A stretch of DNA of 64,000 bases from Nakamurella leprariae (GTDB lineage Bacteria > Actinomycetota > Actinomycetes > Mycobacteriales > Nakamurellaceae). The translations under genes and the position numbers were made by a program. The notes under the pieces are model-generated. The model was not told the DNA's origin. It saw nothing but the letters and a program-made list of their open reading frames with translations, and did no database searches. The DNA is taken from assembly GCF_016918035.1 (NCBI RefSeq), contig NZ_JAERWK010000020.1, positions 62,001 to 126,000 of the forward strand, written 5' to 3'. Positions 16,675 to 24,988 of the stretch are shown piece by piece (within the stretch, counting starts at the first letter, position 1; every line of letters starts with the position of its first letter).

Positions 16675-18938
16675 CCGACTCGACCGACAGCGTCCTGGCC
16701 ATCGACTTCGGCACGACCGCGACCGCGGCCGCGGTGGCCTGGCAGGGGCAGGTCCGGCCGTTGTCGTTCGGCCAGCACAACTGGCTGAGCTCGGCGGTGT
16801 TCCGGCGGGCCGACGACGGGACGCTCGTGGTCGGCACCGAGGCCGACCGGCGCGCGGCGATCGACCCGCTGGCCTACGAGCCCACCCCGAAGCGCCTGAT
16901 CGGGCAGGGCGCCGTCGAGCTCGGCGGCGCCCGGGTGTCGGATGTCGACCTCGTCGCCGCCGTGCTGTCGACGGTGGCGGCCGAGGCGGACCGCCAGTGC
17001 CTCGGCATCGTCGCCGGTCCTGTCGTGCTGACCCATCCGGCCCGGTGGGCCGCCGATCGGCGGGCGGTGCTCGCCGCGGCGGCGACCCGGGCGGGACTGT
17101 CGTCGCCGCACTTGGTCCCGGAGCCGGTGGCGGCTGCCGCACACCACGGGGCGCTCGGCGTCGCCGACCGGTTCCGGGCCGGGGAGCACAGCAGCCGCCC
17201 GGCCGTCTACTGCGTCTACGACCTCGGCGGCGGCACCTTCGACGTCGCCGTGGTGACCGACGAGGACGGCACTGTCGAGCTGGCTGGCCCGCCCGGCGGC
17301 GTCGATCCGTTGGGCGGTGTGGACTTCGACCGGTTGCTGTTCGACCACGTCGGTCGTCGCCTGGCCGAGCGGGATCCCGACGGCTGGTCCCGACTCGCCG
17401 ACCCGACCGACCACCGGCAGCGCGCCGATCGCCGCGCCCTGCTGGCCGAGGTCCGGGCGGCCAAGGAACACCTGTCGGTGACCCAGAGCGCCGCCGTCTT
17501 CGCGCCCGGGATCGACCCGGCCGCCGCCGAGATCATGCTGACCCGGGTGGAACTCGAGGCGCTGCTGGCGCCCTCGCTCGACCGCACCGTCGAGGCGGTC
17601 GAGGACACGCTGCGCGCCGCCCGGCTCGAGCCCGCCGAGCTGACCGCACTCGTCCTCACCGGAGGTTCCTCCCGCATCCCGGCGGTCGCCGACCTGCTCT
17701 GGCGTCGGTTGGGTGTCGCCCCGATGACCCAGGACGACCCCAAGCTGGTCGTGGCGCTGGGCGCTGTGACCGCCCACCGTGCCGGACTGTTCGGGGTGCC
17801 GTCGCCGCGCGCACAGACCCCCGCCCGGCCGGTCCCGCGACCCCGGGACTTCTCCGCTGGCGCCCCTGCGCCGATCCGCCGCGACGCGGTCACGCAGAGC
17901 ACGGATGCGGAGCTGAGCCCGGCCGCGGCTCGGTTGCTGACCGCGCAGCCGGCCCTGGCTGCGGCCCTGGCCTCCCATCCGGACGGCGTCGGACAGATCG
18001 ACGACGAGGCGCTCCTGGTCGCCCTGCTCACCGCCCCCGGCCTGGTCGAGCAGGTCACCGCAGATCCCGGGACGATCGGCCGATTGCGCACCCGACAGTT
18101 CGTCCAGTACCGCGAGGGGGGTCCCGGTGACGGCCCGCTGCCGCCGACCCCCGTCCGCGTCCTGTTCGCCGACCGGCCGGACTGGCTGGCGGTCCACGCC
18201 GAGCCGACCGCGGGCGGCCAGATCCACGACGCCGGCGCCTCCTGGTGGGCGTTGCGGGCGGTCCGCACCTTGAACAGCGCGACCGCGGCCGAGCGCACCG
18301 GGCTGCTGGCCGACCCGAGGTGGCGGTCCTGGGTGGCCACCGATCTACCGGACTGGCTGTACAGCGACGACGCCAGCACGATCGTCTCGCTGGACACGCC
18401 GCTGCCGCCAGCACCGGTCGAGCCCTGGGCTCGCGTGGTCCACCGTCCGCCGGACGGTCCTTCGCCCGAGCAACGCCGGATCCTGCAACTGCTGGCGCCG
18501 GTGTACGCACCGGTGCCGGAGGGGGGCATCGCCGCCGCGGGACGGACACTGCCGGTGGATGCCATCGTCGAGGCGCTGGGGCGGCCGTCGGCCAAGCGCT
18601 GGGTCCAGCTCGTGCTGCCGGACACGTGGTGCCCGACGGACTGCCTGCTCTACCCGGCCGGGCCCGACCGCCCGCCCGCGATGATCATCCCGATCGTCAT
18701 CGGCACCGGCTGGTCCGGCTTCCCCACGGTGATCACGCCGGACGTGGTCCAGTCGATCCAGGCGAAACTGCCGTTCCGGCTGTCCAACCGAGTGGAGGAC
18801 ATGGGCCGTCGGGTGGTGGTCCGCACCACCGTGCGGCCGGGTGCGACCTGCCCGCCGTCGGCTGCGCAGTTCGACCTGCGGACCAAGCAGGCCGACGAGC
18901 TGGCCGGACAGCTGCGGCGGCTGTTCAGCCGGGGCTGA
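16671..18938 (+). CDS. Hsp70-family ATPase with unique C-terminal region
   Basis: A 755-residue protein with an Hsp70 ATPase in the first 375 residues: AIDFGTTATAAAVAW, YDLGGGTFDVAVV (about 183-195) and LVLTGGSSRIPAVADLLW (about 327-344). It is clearly a sister of the upstream protein. After a proline-rich linker (about 380-400) comes about 350 residues without a recognisable domain, including a Trp-rich segment (PDWLAVH, ASWWALRAV, WRSWVATDLPDWLYS). No DnaK beta-sandwich, EEVD-type tail or membrane helix is visible. The pair probably act together. The usual partners would be a J-protein and GrpE; no J-domain is nearby, but a GrpE-like protein is encoded in the convergent operon that ends 3 bp away. 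Confidence 0.88.
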   Translation: MTDSTDSVLAIDFGTTATAAAVAWQGQVRPLSFGQHNWLSSAVFRRADDGTLVVGTEADRRAAIDPLAYEPTPKRLIGQGAVELGGARVSDVDLVAAVLSTVAAEADRQCLGIVAGPVVLTHPARWAADRRAVLAAAATRAGLSSPHLVPEPVAAAAHHGALGVADRFRAGEHSSRPAVYCVYDLGGGTFDVAVVTDEDGTVELAGPPGGVDPLGGVDFDRLLFDHVGRRLAERDPDGWSRLADPTDHRQRADRRALLAEVRAAKEHLSVTQSAAVFAPGIDPAAAEIMLTRVELEALLAPSLDRTVEAVEDTLRAARLEPAELTALVLTGGSSRIPAVADLLWRRLGVAPMTQDDPKLVVALGAVTAHRAGLFGVPSPRAQTPARPVPRPRDFSAGAPAPIRRDAVTQSTDAELSPAAARLLTAQPALAAALASHPDGVGQIDDEALLVALLTAPGLVEQVTADPGTIGRLRTRQFVQYREGGPGDGPLPPTPVRVLFADRPDWLAVHAEPTAGGQIHDAGASWWALRAVRTLNSATAAERTGLLADPRWRSWVATDLPDWLYSDDASTIVSLDTPLPPAPVEPWARVVHRPPDGPSPEQRRILQLLAPVYAPVPEGGIAAAGRTLPVDAIVEALGRPSAKRWVQLVLPDTWCPTDCLLYPAGPDRPPAMIIPIVIGTGWSGFPTVITPDVVQSIQAKLPFRLSNRVEDMGRRVVVRTTVRPGATCPPSAAQFDLRTKQADELAGQLRRLFSRG

Positions 18939-18941
18939 CGG

Positions 18942-19496
18942 TCAGGCTGGGTCGGCTGCAGCCGATCCCGCCACGAGCCAGACGGCGATGGCGGCCGCTT
19001 CCCGGATCTCGCCGTCGGCGGCCCGAGCCGCAAGGTCCGCCAGCAGCACTCGAGTCGCGACCTTCGGATCGAACGGTGGTCCCGACACGGGCGCGGCACC
19101 GGACCAGCTGCGGGCCATCACGTCGAGATCCGCGGTTCCCGGCTCGACCGTCGCCGGATCGGTGGCCGGCTCGTCGGCCGGGGTGGGCAGTGACTCGACC
19201 GGGGCCCAGGTCGGGTCGTCGAACTCGGCCAGCGGCCGCCCGTCACCGAGCACCGGATCGGCGACCCCGTCGGTCGGGACTCCGTCGACGGCCGGGTCCT
19301 CGATGGACGCTCGGACGGGCTGCAGGTCGATCTCGACCTCGGCACCGAGGACGTCGGGCGTGACCTGATCGACGGCCGGCCCGTCCGTCCACCCCGTGAT
19401 CCCGGGGTCGTCCGTCCCGACGATCGGGTCCGGCTCGTGCACGATGCCGAGGTCGTCGGGCGGCCAGGTCCCGGATCCCGCGTCCGGATCCGTCAC
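18942..19496 (-). CDS. Acidic hypothetical protein, last gene of the dynamin/GrpE operon
   Basis: A 184-residue protein from a GTG at 19496 that overlaps the upstream GTPase stop (GTGA). Residues 1-125 are very rich in Asp, Pro, Thr and Gly and probably disordered. The C-terminal 50 residues are helical (FDPKVATRVLLADLAARAADGEIREAAAIAVWLVAG). There is no signal peptide. No family is recognised. The acidic, Asp/Pro-rich N-terminus is reminiscent of the C39-type peptidase at the other end of the operon and of the protein at 26984. The tight overlap is the main evidence that it is translated. Confidence 0.6.
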   Translation of the reverse strand: MTDPDAGSGTWPPDDLGIVHEPDPIVGTDDPGITGWTDGPAVDQVTPDVLGAEVEIDLQPVRASIEDPAVDGVPTDGVADPVLGDGRPLAEFDDPTWAPVESLPTPADEPATDPATVEPGTADLDVMARSWSGAAPVSGPPFDPKVATRVLLADLAARAADGEIREAAAIAVWLVAGSAAADPA

Positions 19497-21454
19497 CGGT
19501 CGCCTCCGCCGGCGACCACGCCCTGCTCGTCACCGGTCGATCGTTGCTGCAGCACCTCATCGATGCTGGCACAGGCCTTGTCCAGACGGCGGTGTTGCTC
19601 GGTGAGCTGTTTCCGCTCGGCGCTCACCTTCTTGTCATCGAGATCGGCGGCGGCCCTGCTCTGCGCGACCTGACGGTTCACCTCCTCCAGCGTCTCCTCC
19701 AGCGTGCTGCGGAAGACGGTGGCGATGGTCGTGCGGGCGTCGACGGTGACGCGCTCGATCCGGTTGCCCAGCACCTGCTGGCCCTCGGTGATCCACCCGT
19801 TGATGGCGGCGCGCAGGTCCTCGCTGCGCATCCGGTCCTGCCGCACCCACTTCCGGAAGGCGAACCCTCCGACGCCGCCGAGCAACCCCACCACCAGCGC
19901 CGCGCCGCCGGTGAGGACGGTTGCCCCGAAGAGCGCGGCCACCCCGGTTCCCACCCCCGTGGCGATGCCCGACCCCATCATCACGCCCATGAGCGCGTCG
20001 GCGCCGTCCTGCCCGGTCATCCGCCGGCGCGCGGGTCGCAGGTCCGGACCAGCCGTCGCCGCGGCCCGGACGCCCAGGTCGGCCAGGTCGTCGAGCAGTT
20101 GCTCGCCGAGTGCCAGTTCGGCGAACAGGGCCTTCGCGGCCTCGGCGAACCGCCGGCGGGCGCCCTCGATCAGCGTGTCGGCCAGCGTGGCCAGCTCGTC
20201 GGCCAGCTCGTCGGCCCACCGCTCGGTCTCCTCCGGTGACGGCGCCCGGTTCCGGTCCTGCACCCGGTCGCGCCACGACGTCCGCATCCGGTTCACCGCG
20301 ACGCCCAGCTCGTCCCGCAGGTCGATGCGAACATGGGCCAGGTGCTGTTCCAGGTCGGTGGACCAGCGGGACTGGCCCGTCTTCAGCGCCCGCAGACGGT
20401 CCTGCTCCTGCTCGAGCCGCTCGACCAGGGCCGGGTCGGCGGTCAAGGTTGCCAGGGACGCCTGCCCGCTGCGCCGCAGTTCCTCCAGAACCGTCCGGGC
20501 CGCGCGCAACGCGTTGCGCCCGACCAACTCCGCCGCGCGGGTCCGGACCGCCGTCTCGAGATGGTCGGTCAGCTCGCGCAGTCCCGACTCCTCCCACAGG
20601 TCGGTGGCCTCGGCCGAATCGGCGTCCGCGACCGAGTCGACGTGCGGGTCACCGGGCCGGCCGCCCAGCAGCTCGATCGCCTCCTCAGCCAGCGTCGTCT
20701 CCACCGGGATCCAGGTCGCGCCGGCGAACCGGGGCGCGACCCGGGCCAGGTCCCGCTGGTTGGCCTCGAGCACCTCCTGCCATCCGGCCACCCGGCCGAT
20801 CCGGGTCAGGACGAACACCACCAGGTCGATCCGAGCCGCGGCGCGGCTGAGGAACTCGAGTTCCGGCGCGCCGAACGGCCGGTCCGCCCCGGTGACGAAC
20901 AGCAGCGCGGTGGCGCGCTCGGCCGCGGCCAGCGCGACGGTCCCGTGCCGACCGTCCAGTCCGCCGACCCCCGGCGTGTCGACCAGGACGACATCGTCGG
21001 GCCAGGCCGATCGCACGGTGACATCCACGAAGGCCACCGGCGGGTCGTCCCGGGCGGCCCAGTCCGCCACCTCGGTCAGCGAGGCCGGCACCGTGCGGTC
21101 GGCGGCCGTCCCGTCCGGACCGACCAGGTGCACCACCGCGCTGTCCCGCTCGCCGGCGCGGAAGACCAGATGGGTCTGGGTGTGCACGGTGAACCGGGCC
21201 GGGCTCAGGCCCGGACGCCCCAGCAGCGCGTTGATCAGCGAGGACTTGCCCTGGTTGACCTCCCCCACCACCGCGATCACCGGCGCCACGTCGCCGGTCG
21301 GCTCGGTCGGGACCTGCCGCAGTTCGGTCGCCACATCGGGCCGGATCTGGTCGGCCAGCTTCACCGCCGCGGCGAAGGCACTGTCGAAGGTCGGGACGGT
21401 CGACTGGCCGGGCATGGACACGACCCGGCCGCGGCGGGTCGTCGGCCCGGTCAC
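19493..21454 (-). CDS. Dynamin-like GTPase (IniA-type)
   Basis: A 653-residue bacterial dynamin-like protein. G1 is GEVNQGKSS (residues 64-72), a G2 threonine lies in FTVHTQTHLVF (about 88-98), G3 is DTPGVGG (159-165), and the G4 position reads LTRIG (216-220), not the usual TKxD. Long helical stalk segments follow. A glycine/alanine-rich hydrophobic stretch (about 485-535, MGVMMGSGIATGVGTGVAALFG and a second half) fits the membrane paddle, and the C-terminal helices include coiled coil. Such proteins tubulate or fuse membranes. Mycobacterial IniA/IniC are the best-known relatives. The start is a GTG at 21454 overlapping the GrpE-like stop by 4 bp; an ATG 13 codons in is an alternative. The weak G4 may alter nucleotide specificity. 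Confidence 0.85.
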   Translation of the reverse strand: MTGPTTRRGRVVSMPGQSTVPTFDSAFAAAVKLADQIRPDVATELRQVPTEPTGDVAPVIAVVGEVNQGKSSLINALLGRPGLSPARFTVHTQTHLVFRAGERDSAVVHLVGPDGTAADRTVPASLTEVADWAARDDPPVAFVDVTVRSAWPDDVVLVDTPGVGGLDGRHGTVALAAAERATALLFVTGADRPFGAPELEFLSRAAARIDLVVFVLTRIGRVAGWQEVLEANQRDLARVAPRFAGATWIPVETTLAEEAIELLGGRPGDPHVDSVADADSAEATDLWEESGLRELTDHLETAVRTRAAELVGRNALRAARTVLEELRRSGQASLATLTADPALVERLEQEQDRLRALKTGQSRWSTDLEQHLAHVRIDLRDELGVAVNRMRTSWRDRVQDRNRAPSPEETERWADELADELATLADTLIEGARRRFAEAAKALFAELALGEQLLDDLADLGVRAAATAGPDLRPARRRMTGQDGADALMGVMMGSGIATGVGTGVAALFGATVLTGGAALVVGLLGGVGGFAFRKWVRQDRMRSEDLRAAINGWITEGQQVLGNRIERVTVDARTTIATVFRSTLEETLEEVNRQVAQSRAAADLDDKKVSAERKQLTEQHRRLDKACASIDEVLQQRSTGDEQGVVAGGGDR

Positions 21455-22092
21455 CGGGCGGCCCGGTACACGACGACTTCGGCCGGCCGCAGTTCCCGGC
21501 CGTCCTGGGAGTAGCCGACCCGCTCGACCGCGGCGATGGTGTCGGCCAGCCGGGGGTCATCGGTGACCACGGTCTCCACCGCCTGGTGCCGAGCCGGGTC
21601 GAACGGGCGGCCGAGGGGGTGATCGGTCTGCACGCCCACTGCGGCCAGTCCGGCGCCCAGCCGCTCGGCCAGCGCCTGGCTCGGCACCAGGTCCCGCACC
21701 CCGATCACCGATTCGATGAGCCGACGGATGTCGGGATCCTCAGCTCGCAGGCCCGGAGGCCGCTGGTCGACCCCGTCCGGTGCCACCGGCGCGGACGTCG
21801 GCCGGGACGGCGGGTCCGGAGCCGCCGCCGGCGTCAGCGGTCCGGCGGTCCGCTCAGCCGGACGACGCCCAGCCCGGGTCCAGCGCCGGGCCACGCTCAT
21901 CGCTGCGACCATGACGGCGGCGGCGACCAGCACGACCAGCGCGGCCACCGCCGGTCGGCCCCCCCAGGTCGACGAGGGGAACGTCAGCCACGCCGGTGAC
22001 CACTCCGGCGGCGCCGCCATCCAGGCCGCGGTCGCCGCAGCGACCAGCACGAGCACGGCGGCGAACACGATCCCCCACCGGCGGGCCGTCAC
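21451..22092 (-). CDS. Membrane-anchored GrpE-like nucleotide exchange factor
   Basis: A 213-residue protein starting at a GTG (22092) that overlaps the upstream GTPase stop (GTGA). Two membrane helices lie near the N-terminus (about residues 6-25 and 47-66), followed by an Arg- and Pro-rich linker. The C-terminal part (about 125-213) carries the GrpE wing signature: LAAVGVQTDHPLGRPFDPARH, then a QAVETV segment, and VERVGYSQDGRELRPAEVVV. GrpE normally drives ADP release from DnaK, and this version would act at the inner face of the membrane. The GrpE coiled-coil dimerisation stalk is short or missing. The natural partners are the two Hsp70-like ATPases of the convergent operon. The assignment rests on the C-terminal motif, not on full-length similarity. 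Confidence 0.75.
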   Translation of the reverse strand: MTARRWGIVFAAVLVLVAAATAAWMAAPPEWSPAWLTFPSSTWGGRPAVAALVVLVAAAVMVAAMSVARRWTRAGRRPAERTAGPLTPAAAPDPPSRPTSAPVAPDGVDQRPPGLRAEDPDIRRLIESVIGVRDLVPSQALAERLGAGLAAVGVQTDHPLGRPFDPARHQAVETVVTDDPRLADTIAAVERVGYSQDGRELRPAEVVVYRAAR

Positions 22093-23612
22093 GACGACGC
22101 CCCGAGCGTGCTGCCGACGGACCGGTCCCGCTCGAGCTGGTCCAGCAGCAGCTGGCAGGCCCGGTGGCCGACGGACGCGATCCGCTGCTCCCGAGGCGCT
22201 GCCGAGAACGCGAACAGTCGGAAGTCGTCGGAAAGCTCTCGGGCGCGCCGGGCCGACGCCTCCGGCGCCGTGCCGGCCGCGAGGCCGAGCCGATCGGCGG
22301 GATCGTCGCGCTCGGCCAGGGCGAGCAGCGCCTCGGTCAGCCGGTCGGGCAGGGTCACCTCGCCGGCCGTCGTCTCGATCACCGCCTGGAGCTCGATCAG
22401 CCGGTGCAGCTCGGGGCTCAGCCGGGCCGCCTCGACGGTGTCGGCCAACCACAACCGGTCCGGACGGGCCAGGGTCCGGTCGAAGGCCAGATGCTCCAGC
22501 CGGGCGAGCGCCGCGGACGCCTTCAGCGCATCCGCTCGGCGGGCGAACTGTCCGGTCACCCGCTCGTGCAGGGCATCGACGCGCGACGCCCGGTGGAGTG
22601 CGGCGGTGATCGCCGCCGCACCGTGCGCACCCCGGTCGACCGCCTCGAAGGCCACCGACAGGCCGTACGGGGCGAGTCGACACCAGAGCCGGTCACGCAC
22701 CTGGCCCGACACCGGCGCGGGGCGCCCGGTGAAATGCTCGCCGCTGCGGAGCAGCGCACGCCGCTCGGCGGCCGGCAGCGTCGAGAGCGCCGCCACCGCA
22801 TCAGCGTCGGACTCGGTGAAGCCACCGACCGCCACCGTCTCGGCCAGCAACCCGGCGATCGGAGCCACCCCGGCGAGCTGGTCCGACAACCGGCGGCTGA
22901 AATCGCCGGCCAGTTCCTCGGCCTCGGGCCACGGATCCTGGATCCGGCCCAGCAGGTCCGCTTTCGAGAGCACGCCGAAGGCGTTGACCGGCGACTGCGC
23001 CGGCCCACCGCCGGAGGTCGCCCGGAACCGGCGCAGCACGTCGGTCTCGACCGTGCGGATGTCCGCCGAGAACACCGCGATGACCGCGTCGACCGTGGCG
23101 GCCACCGCAGCCCCGCCGGACGCACCGATGAACTCGGCCGTGCGATCGCTGGTCTCGATGTTCAGCGACCCGAGCCCGGGTGTGTCGACCAGCGTGAGCG
23201 TGCGCAGCACCTGCTGCGACAGCATCACCTCCAGGTGGTCGACGTCCTCGGTGGGGACGCCGAGCTCGTCGGGAAGGGTGCCGGCCCGGGTGAGCGGGAT
23301 GCGGCGGATCTCCCGCGAGCGCAGGTGGATCTCGACCAGTTCCGGATGGCCGTAGCGGTAGGCGGTCACCAGCCGGGTGCACTCGGTGGCTCGGGTCGGG
23401 GCCACCGAGCGTCCCACCAGTGCGTTCACCAACGTCGACTTGCCGGCGTTCACGCTGCCGAGCACCGCCACCCGCAGCGGCTCGGTGAGCGCGGCCCGGA
23501 CGGGTGCGACGGCCGACCGCAACTCGGCGACGCCGCGGCGCTCCGCCTGGTCGCAGATCCGCAGGACGACCGCCGAGAGCGGCCCGACGGTGCCGGGTGC
23601 CGGGCCGGTCAT
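22089..23612 (-). CDS. Dynamin-like GTPase (IniC-type)
   Basis: A 507-residue GTPase with complete motifs: G1 GSVNAGKST (residues 52-60), G2 within ATECTRLVTAYRYG, G3 DTPGLGS (143-149) and G4 LSKADLLG (215-222). The remainder is helical and, unlike the downstream partner, lacks an obvious membrane paddle. This is the asymmetry seen in paired bacterial dynamins where one partner lacks a membrane-binding segment. The ATG at 23612 (MTGPAPGTVG) is chosen; longer frames run into the peptidase gene. The stop overlaps the GrpE-like start. The two GTPases with the intervening GrpE-like gene probably form one membrane complex. Confidence 0.85.
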   Translation of the reverse strand: MTGPAPGTVGPLSAVVLRICDQAERRGVAELRSAVAPVRAALTEPLRVAVLGSVNAGKSTLVNALVGRSVAPTRATECTRLVTAYRYGHPELVEIHLRSREIRRIPLTRAGTLPDELGVPTEDVDHLEVMLSQQVLRTLTLVDTPGLGSLNIETSDRTAEFIGASGGAAVAATVDAVIAVFSADIRTVETDVLRRFRATSGGGPAQSPVNAFGVLSKADLLGRIQDPWPEAEELAGDFSRRLSDQLAGVAPIAGLLAETVAVGGFTESDADAVAALSTLPAAERRALLRSGEHFTGRPAPVSGQVRDRLWCRLAPYGLSVAFEAVDRGAHGAAAITAALHRASRVDALHERVTGQFARRADALKASAALARLEHLAFDRTLARPDRLWLADTVEAARLSPELHRLIELQAVIETTAGEVTLPDRLTEALLALAERDDPADRLGLAAGTAPEASARRARELSDDFRLFAFSAAPREQRIASVGHRACQLLLDQLERDRSVGSTLGASS

Positions 23613-23670
23613 CCCCGTCGCCCCCGCCGCCGGACCCGGCCGTGTCCCGGTGCGCAGGTCGGGCCGGTCA

Positions 23671-24732
23671 TCAGGTGAGCCGGTCGACCAGGTCGACGAC
23701 GAAGGTGAACGGCAGGATGAGGAGCCGGACGACGCCCTCCGGGAACGAGTCGACCCCCTCGATCGGCCCGGCGCCGGCGCTGATCGCGTCCAGGTCGACG
23801 GGGATCGGACTGGCCGCAGCAGGTACCGCCGCCGGGATCGCGGTGGGCGCCGCGACCGCGGCCGACTGATCGGCGGTGCCCGGCTCGGCCCCGGGCACCG
23901 ACAGTTCGGCGACGACACCCGCGGCGGCCTGGTCCTCGGGCAGGTCGGTGACGATCATCGAGTTGCCCGAGTCGGCCCAGGCGTCGGCGAACTGCTCGAG
24001 CGGGATGGCGATGGTCCCGCCATGCTCCCGGCCGGAGTCGTTCAGGTAGACCAGCCCGTTGGTCCGGTCGATCCCGGTGACGACCAGCTCGTGGTTCTCG
24101 TCGATCCCGGCGTCGTCGGGGTCGAGATCGTCGTCGATCACCGACCAGATCTCGTGGGCGTCGACCGCGGCCATGACGGCGTGACCGGCGTCGAGCGCGT
24201 CGGCCAGGTCATCGATGTCGCCGTACCGGAGGTGCACGTCCAGGCCGTAGGACTCGGCCAACGCCATGATCTGCCGGTCATCCATCCCCGACCAGCCGTT
24301 GAACTCCTGGTACTGCTCCGGGTCGTACTCGATCAGGCCCAGCTCCAGCGCCCGGTCCACCACCTCCTGGTTGGATCCCACCGGCACGCCGAGCACGTCG
24401 GCCAGCACCATGGCCACCGAGGTCGGCGCACACGTTCCCTGACCGGCGCCCTGGAAGAGCCAGTAGTCGTCGTCCTGGAGGGGATCACCGGACACCGTGT
24501 CAGCCGCGGGATCGACCACGACCGACGCCGGGTCCACCGGGTCGAACGGCAGGTCGTCCGGGCGGTCGTCGAAGCCGGGCAGCCCCGGCTGGATCGGGAA
24601 CGGGTCCATCTCGGCCGGCGTCACCTGTTCCGGCGAGGGCTCGGGCCCCAGATCCGGCGCAGGGTCCCATGACGTCTCCGCCGGCTGGCTGTCCGGGAAC
24701 GAACCGATGGTGTCGACGTCGTGGTCGCTCAT
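23671..24732 (-). CDS. C39-like cysteine peptidase domain protein
   Basis: A 353-residue protein, first gene of the operon. Residues 1-90 are acidic and Pro/Asp-rich, with no signal peptide. A papain-like C39-type domain follows: GQGTCAPTSVAMVLADVLG with the presumed catalytic Cys at about 101, NHELVVTGIDRTNG with the His at about 214, and VYLNDSGREHGG supplying Asn/Asp at about 231. The C-terminal 70 residues are Ala/Pro-rich and end with a hydrophobic helix (VVRLLILPFTFVVDLVDRL) that may associate with the membrane. No ABC transporter is present, so it is not a bacteriocin-exporter peptidase. The substrate is unknown; cleavage of a partner in the same cluster is possible. A 58-bp gap precedes the GTPase gene. 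Confidence 0.8.
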   Translation of the reverse strand: MSDHDVDTIGSFPDSQPAETSWDPAPDLGPEPSPEQVTPAEMDPFPIQPGLPGFDDRPDDLPFDPVDPASVVVDPAADTVSGDPLQDDDYWLFQGAGQGTCAPTSVAMVLADVLGVPVGSNQEVVDRALELGLIEYDPEQYQEFNGWSGMDDRQIMALAESYGLDVHLRYGDIDDLADALDAGHAVMAAVDAHEIWSVIDDDLDPDDAGIDENHELVVTGIDRTNGLVYLNDSGREHGGTIAIPLEQFADAWADSGNSMIVTDLPEDQAAAGVVAELSVPGAEPGTADQSAAVAAPTAIPAAVPAAASPIPVDLDAISAGAGPIEGVDSFPEGVVRLLILPFTFVVDLVDRLT

Positions 24733-24975
24733 GGTGGCCTCCACCACTCGGGCCCCGACGGGGCCGGCGACCACGACGGTAGGGCGGCCCCGTCCCGACG
24801 GGATCCCGGGAACGTGCCAGCCGGGGGTCGGTGACCGGCCTGCGGCGGCCCCGTCCGGAGACCGTCTGCGACCGGCCCGACACCGTCCGTGCCACAGCGC
24901 CGACCGGAGCGCCGATGACCGTGGGAATCCTGGTGATGCAGCGCATTCGCCCTGCTCAGCAGTGGTGTGGTCATC

Positions 24976-24981
24976 TACTGT
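24976..24981 (+). promoter_or_regulatory. Possible leaderless -10 element for the LuxR-type regulator
   Basis: TACTGT lies 7 nt upstream of the ATG at 24989, matching TANNNT and implying a leaderless transcript. No Shine-Dalgarno sequence is present between them, which agrees with that. The 256-bp divergent region 24733-24988 must also hold the promoter of the peptidase operon; the complement TACCGT near 24774-24779 is a candidate -10. Confidence 0.35.
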
Positions 24982-24988
24982 TCCGCCC

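Noticed and set aside
14224-17142. Long minus-strand open frames over the Hsp70 genes (972 and 764 codons)
   Set aside because: They are low-complexity Arg/Gly/Pro-rich antisense frames of the Hsp70-like genes with no domain signature, as expected in very GC-rich DNA.
23611-23673. ATG at 23671 as an alternative start of the IniC-type GTPase (also begins MTGP)
   Set aside because: It is in another frame and reaches a stop after 20 codons; the ATG at 23612 opens the conserved frame.
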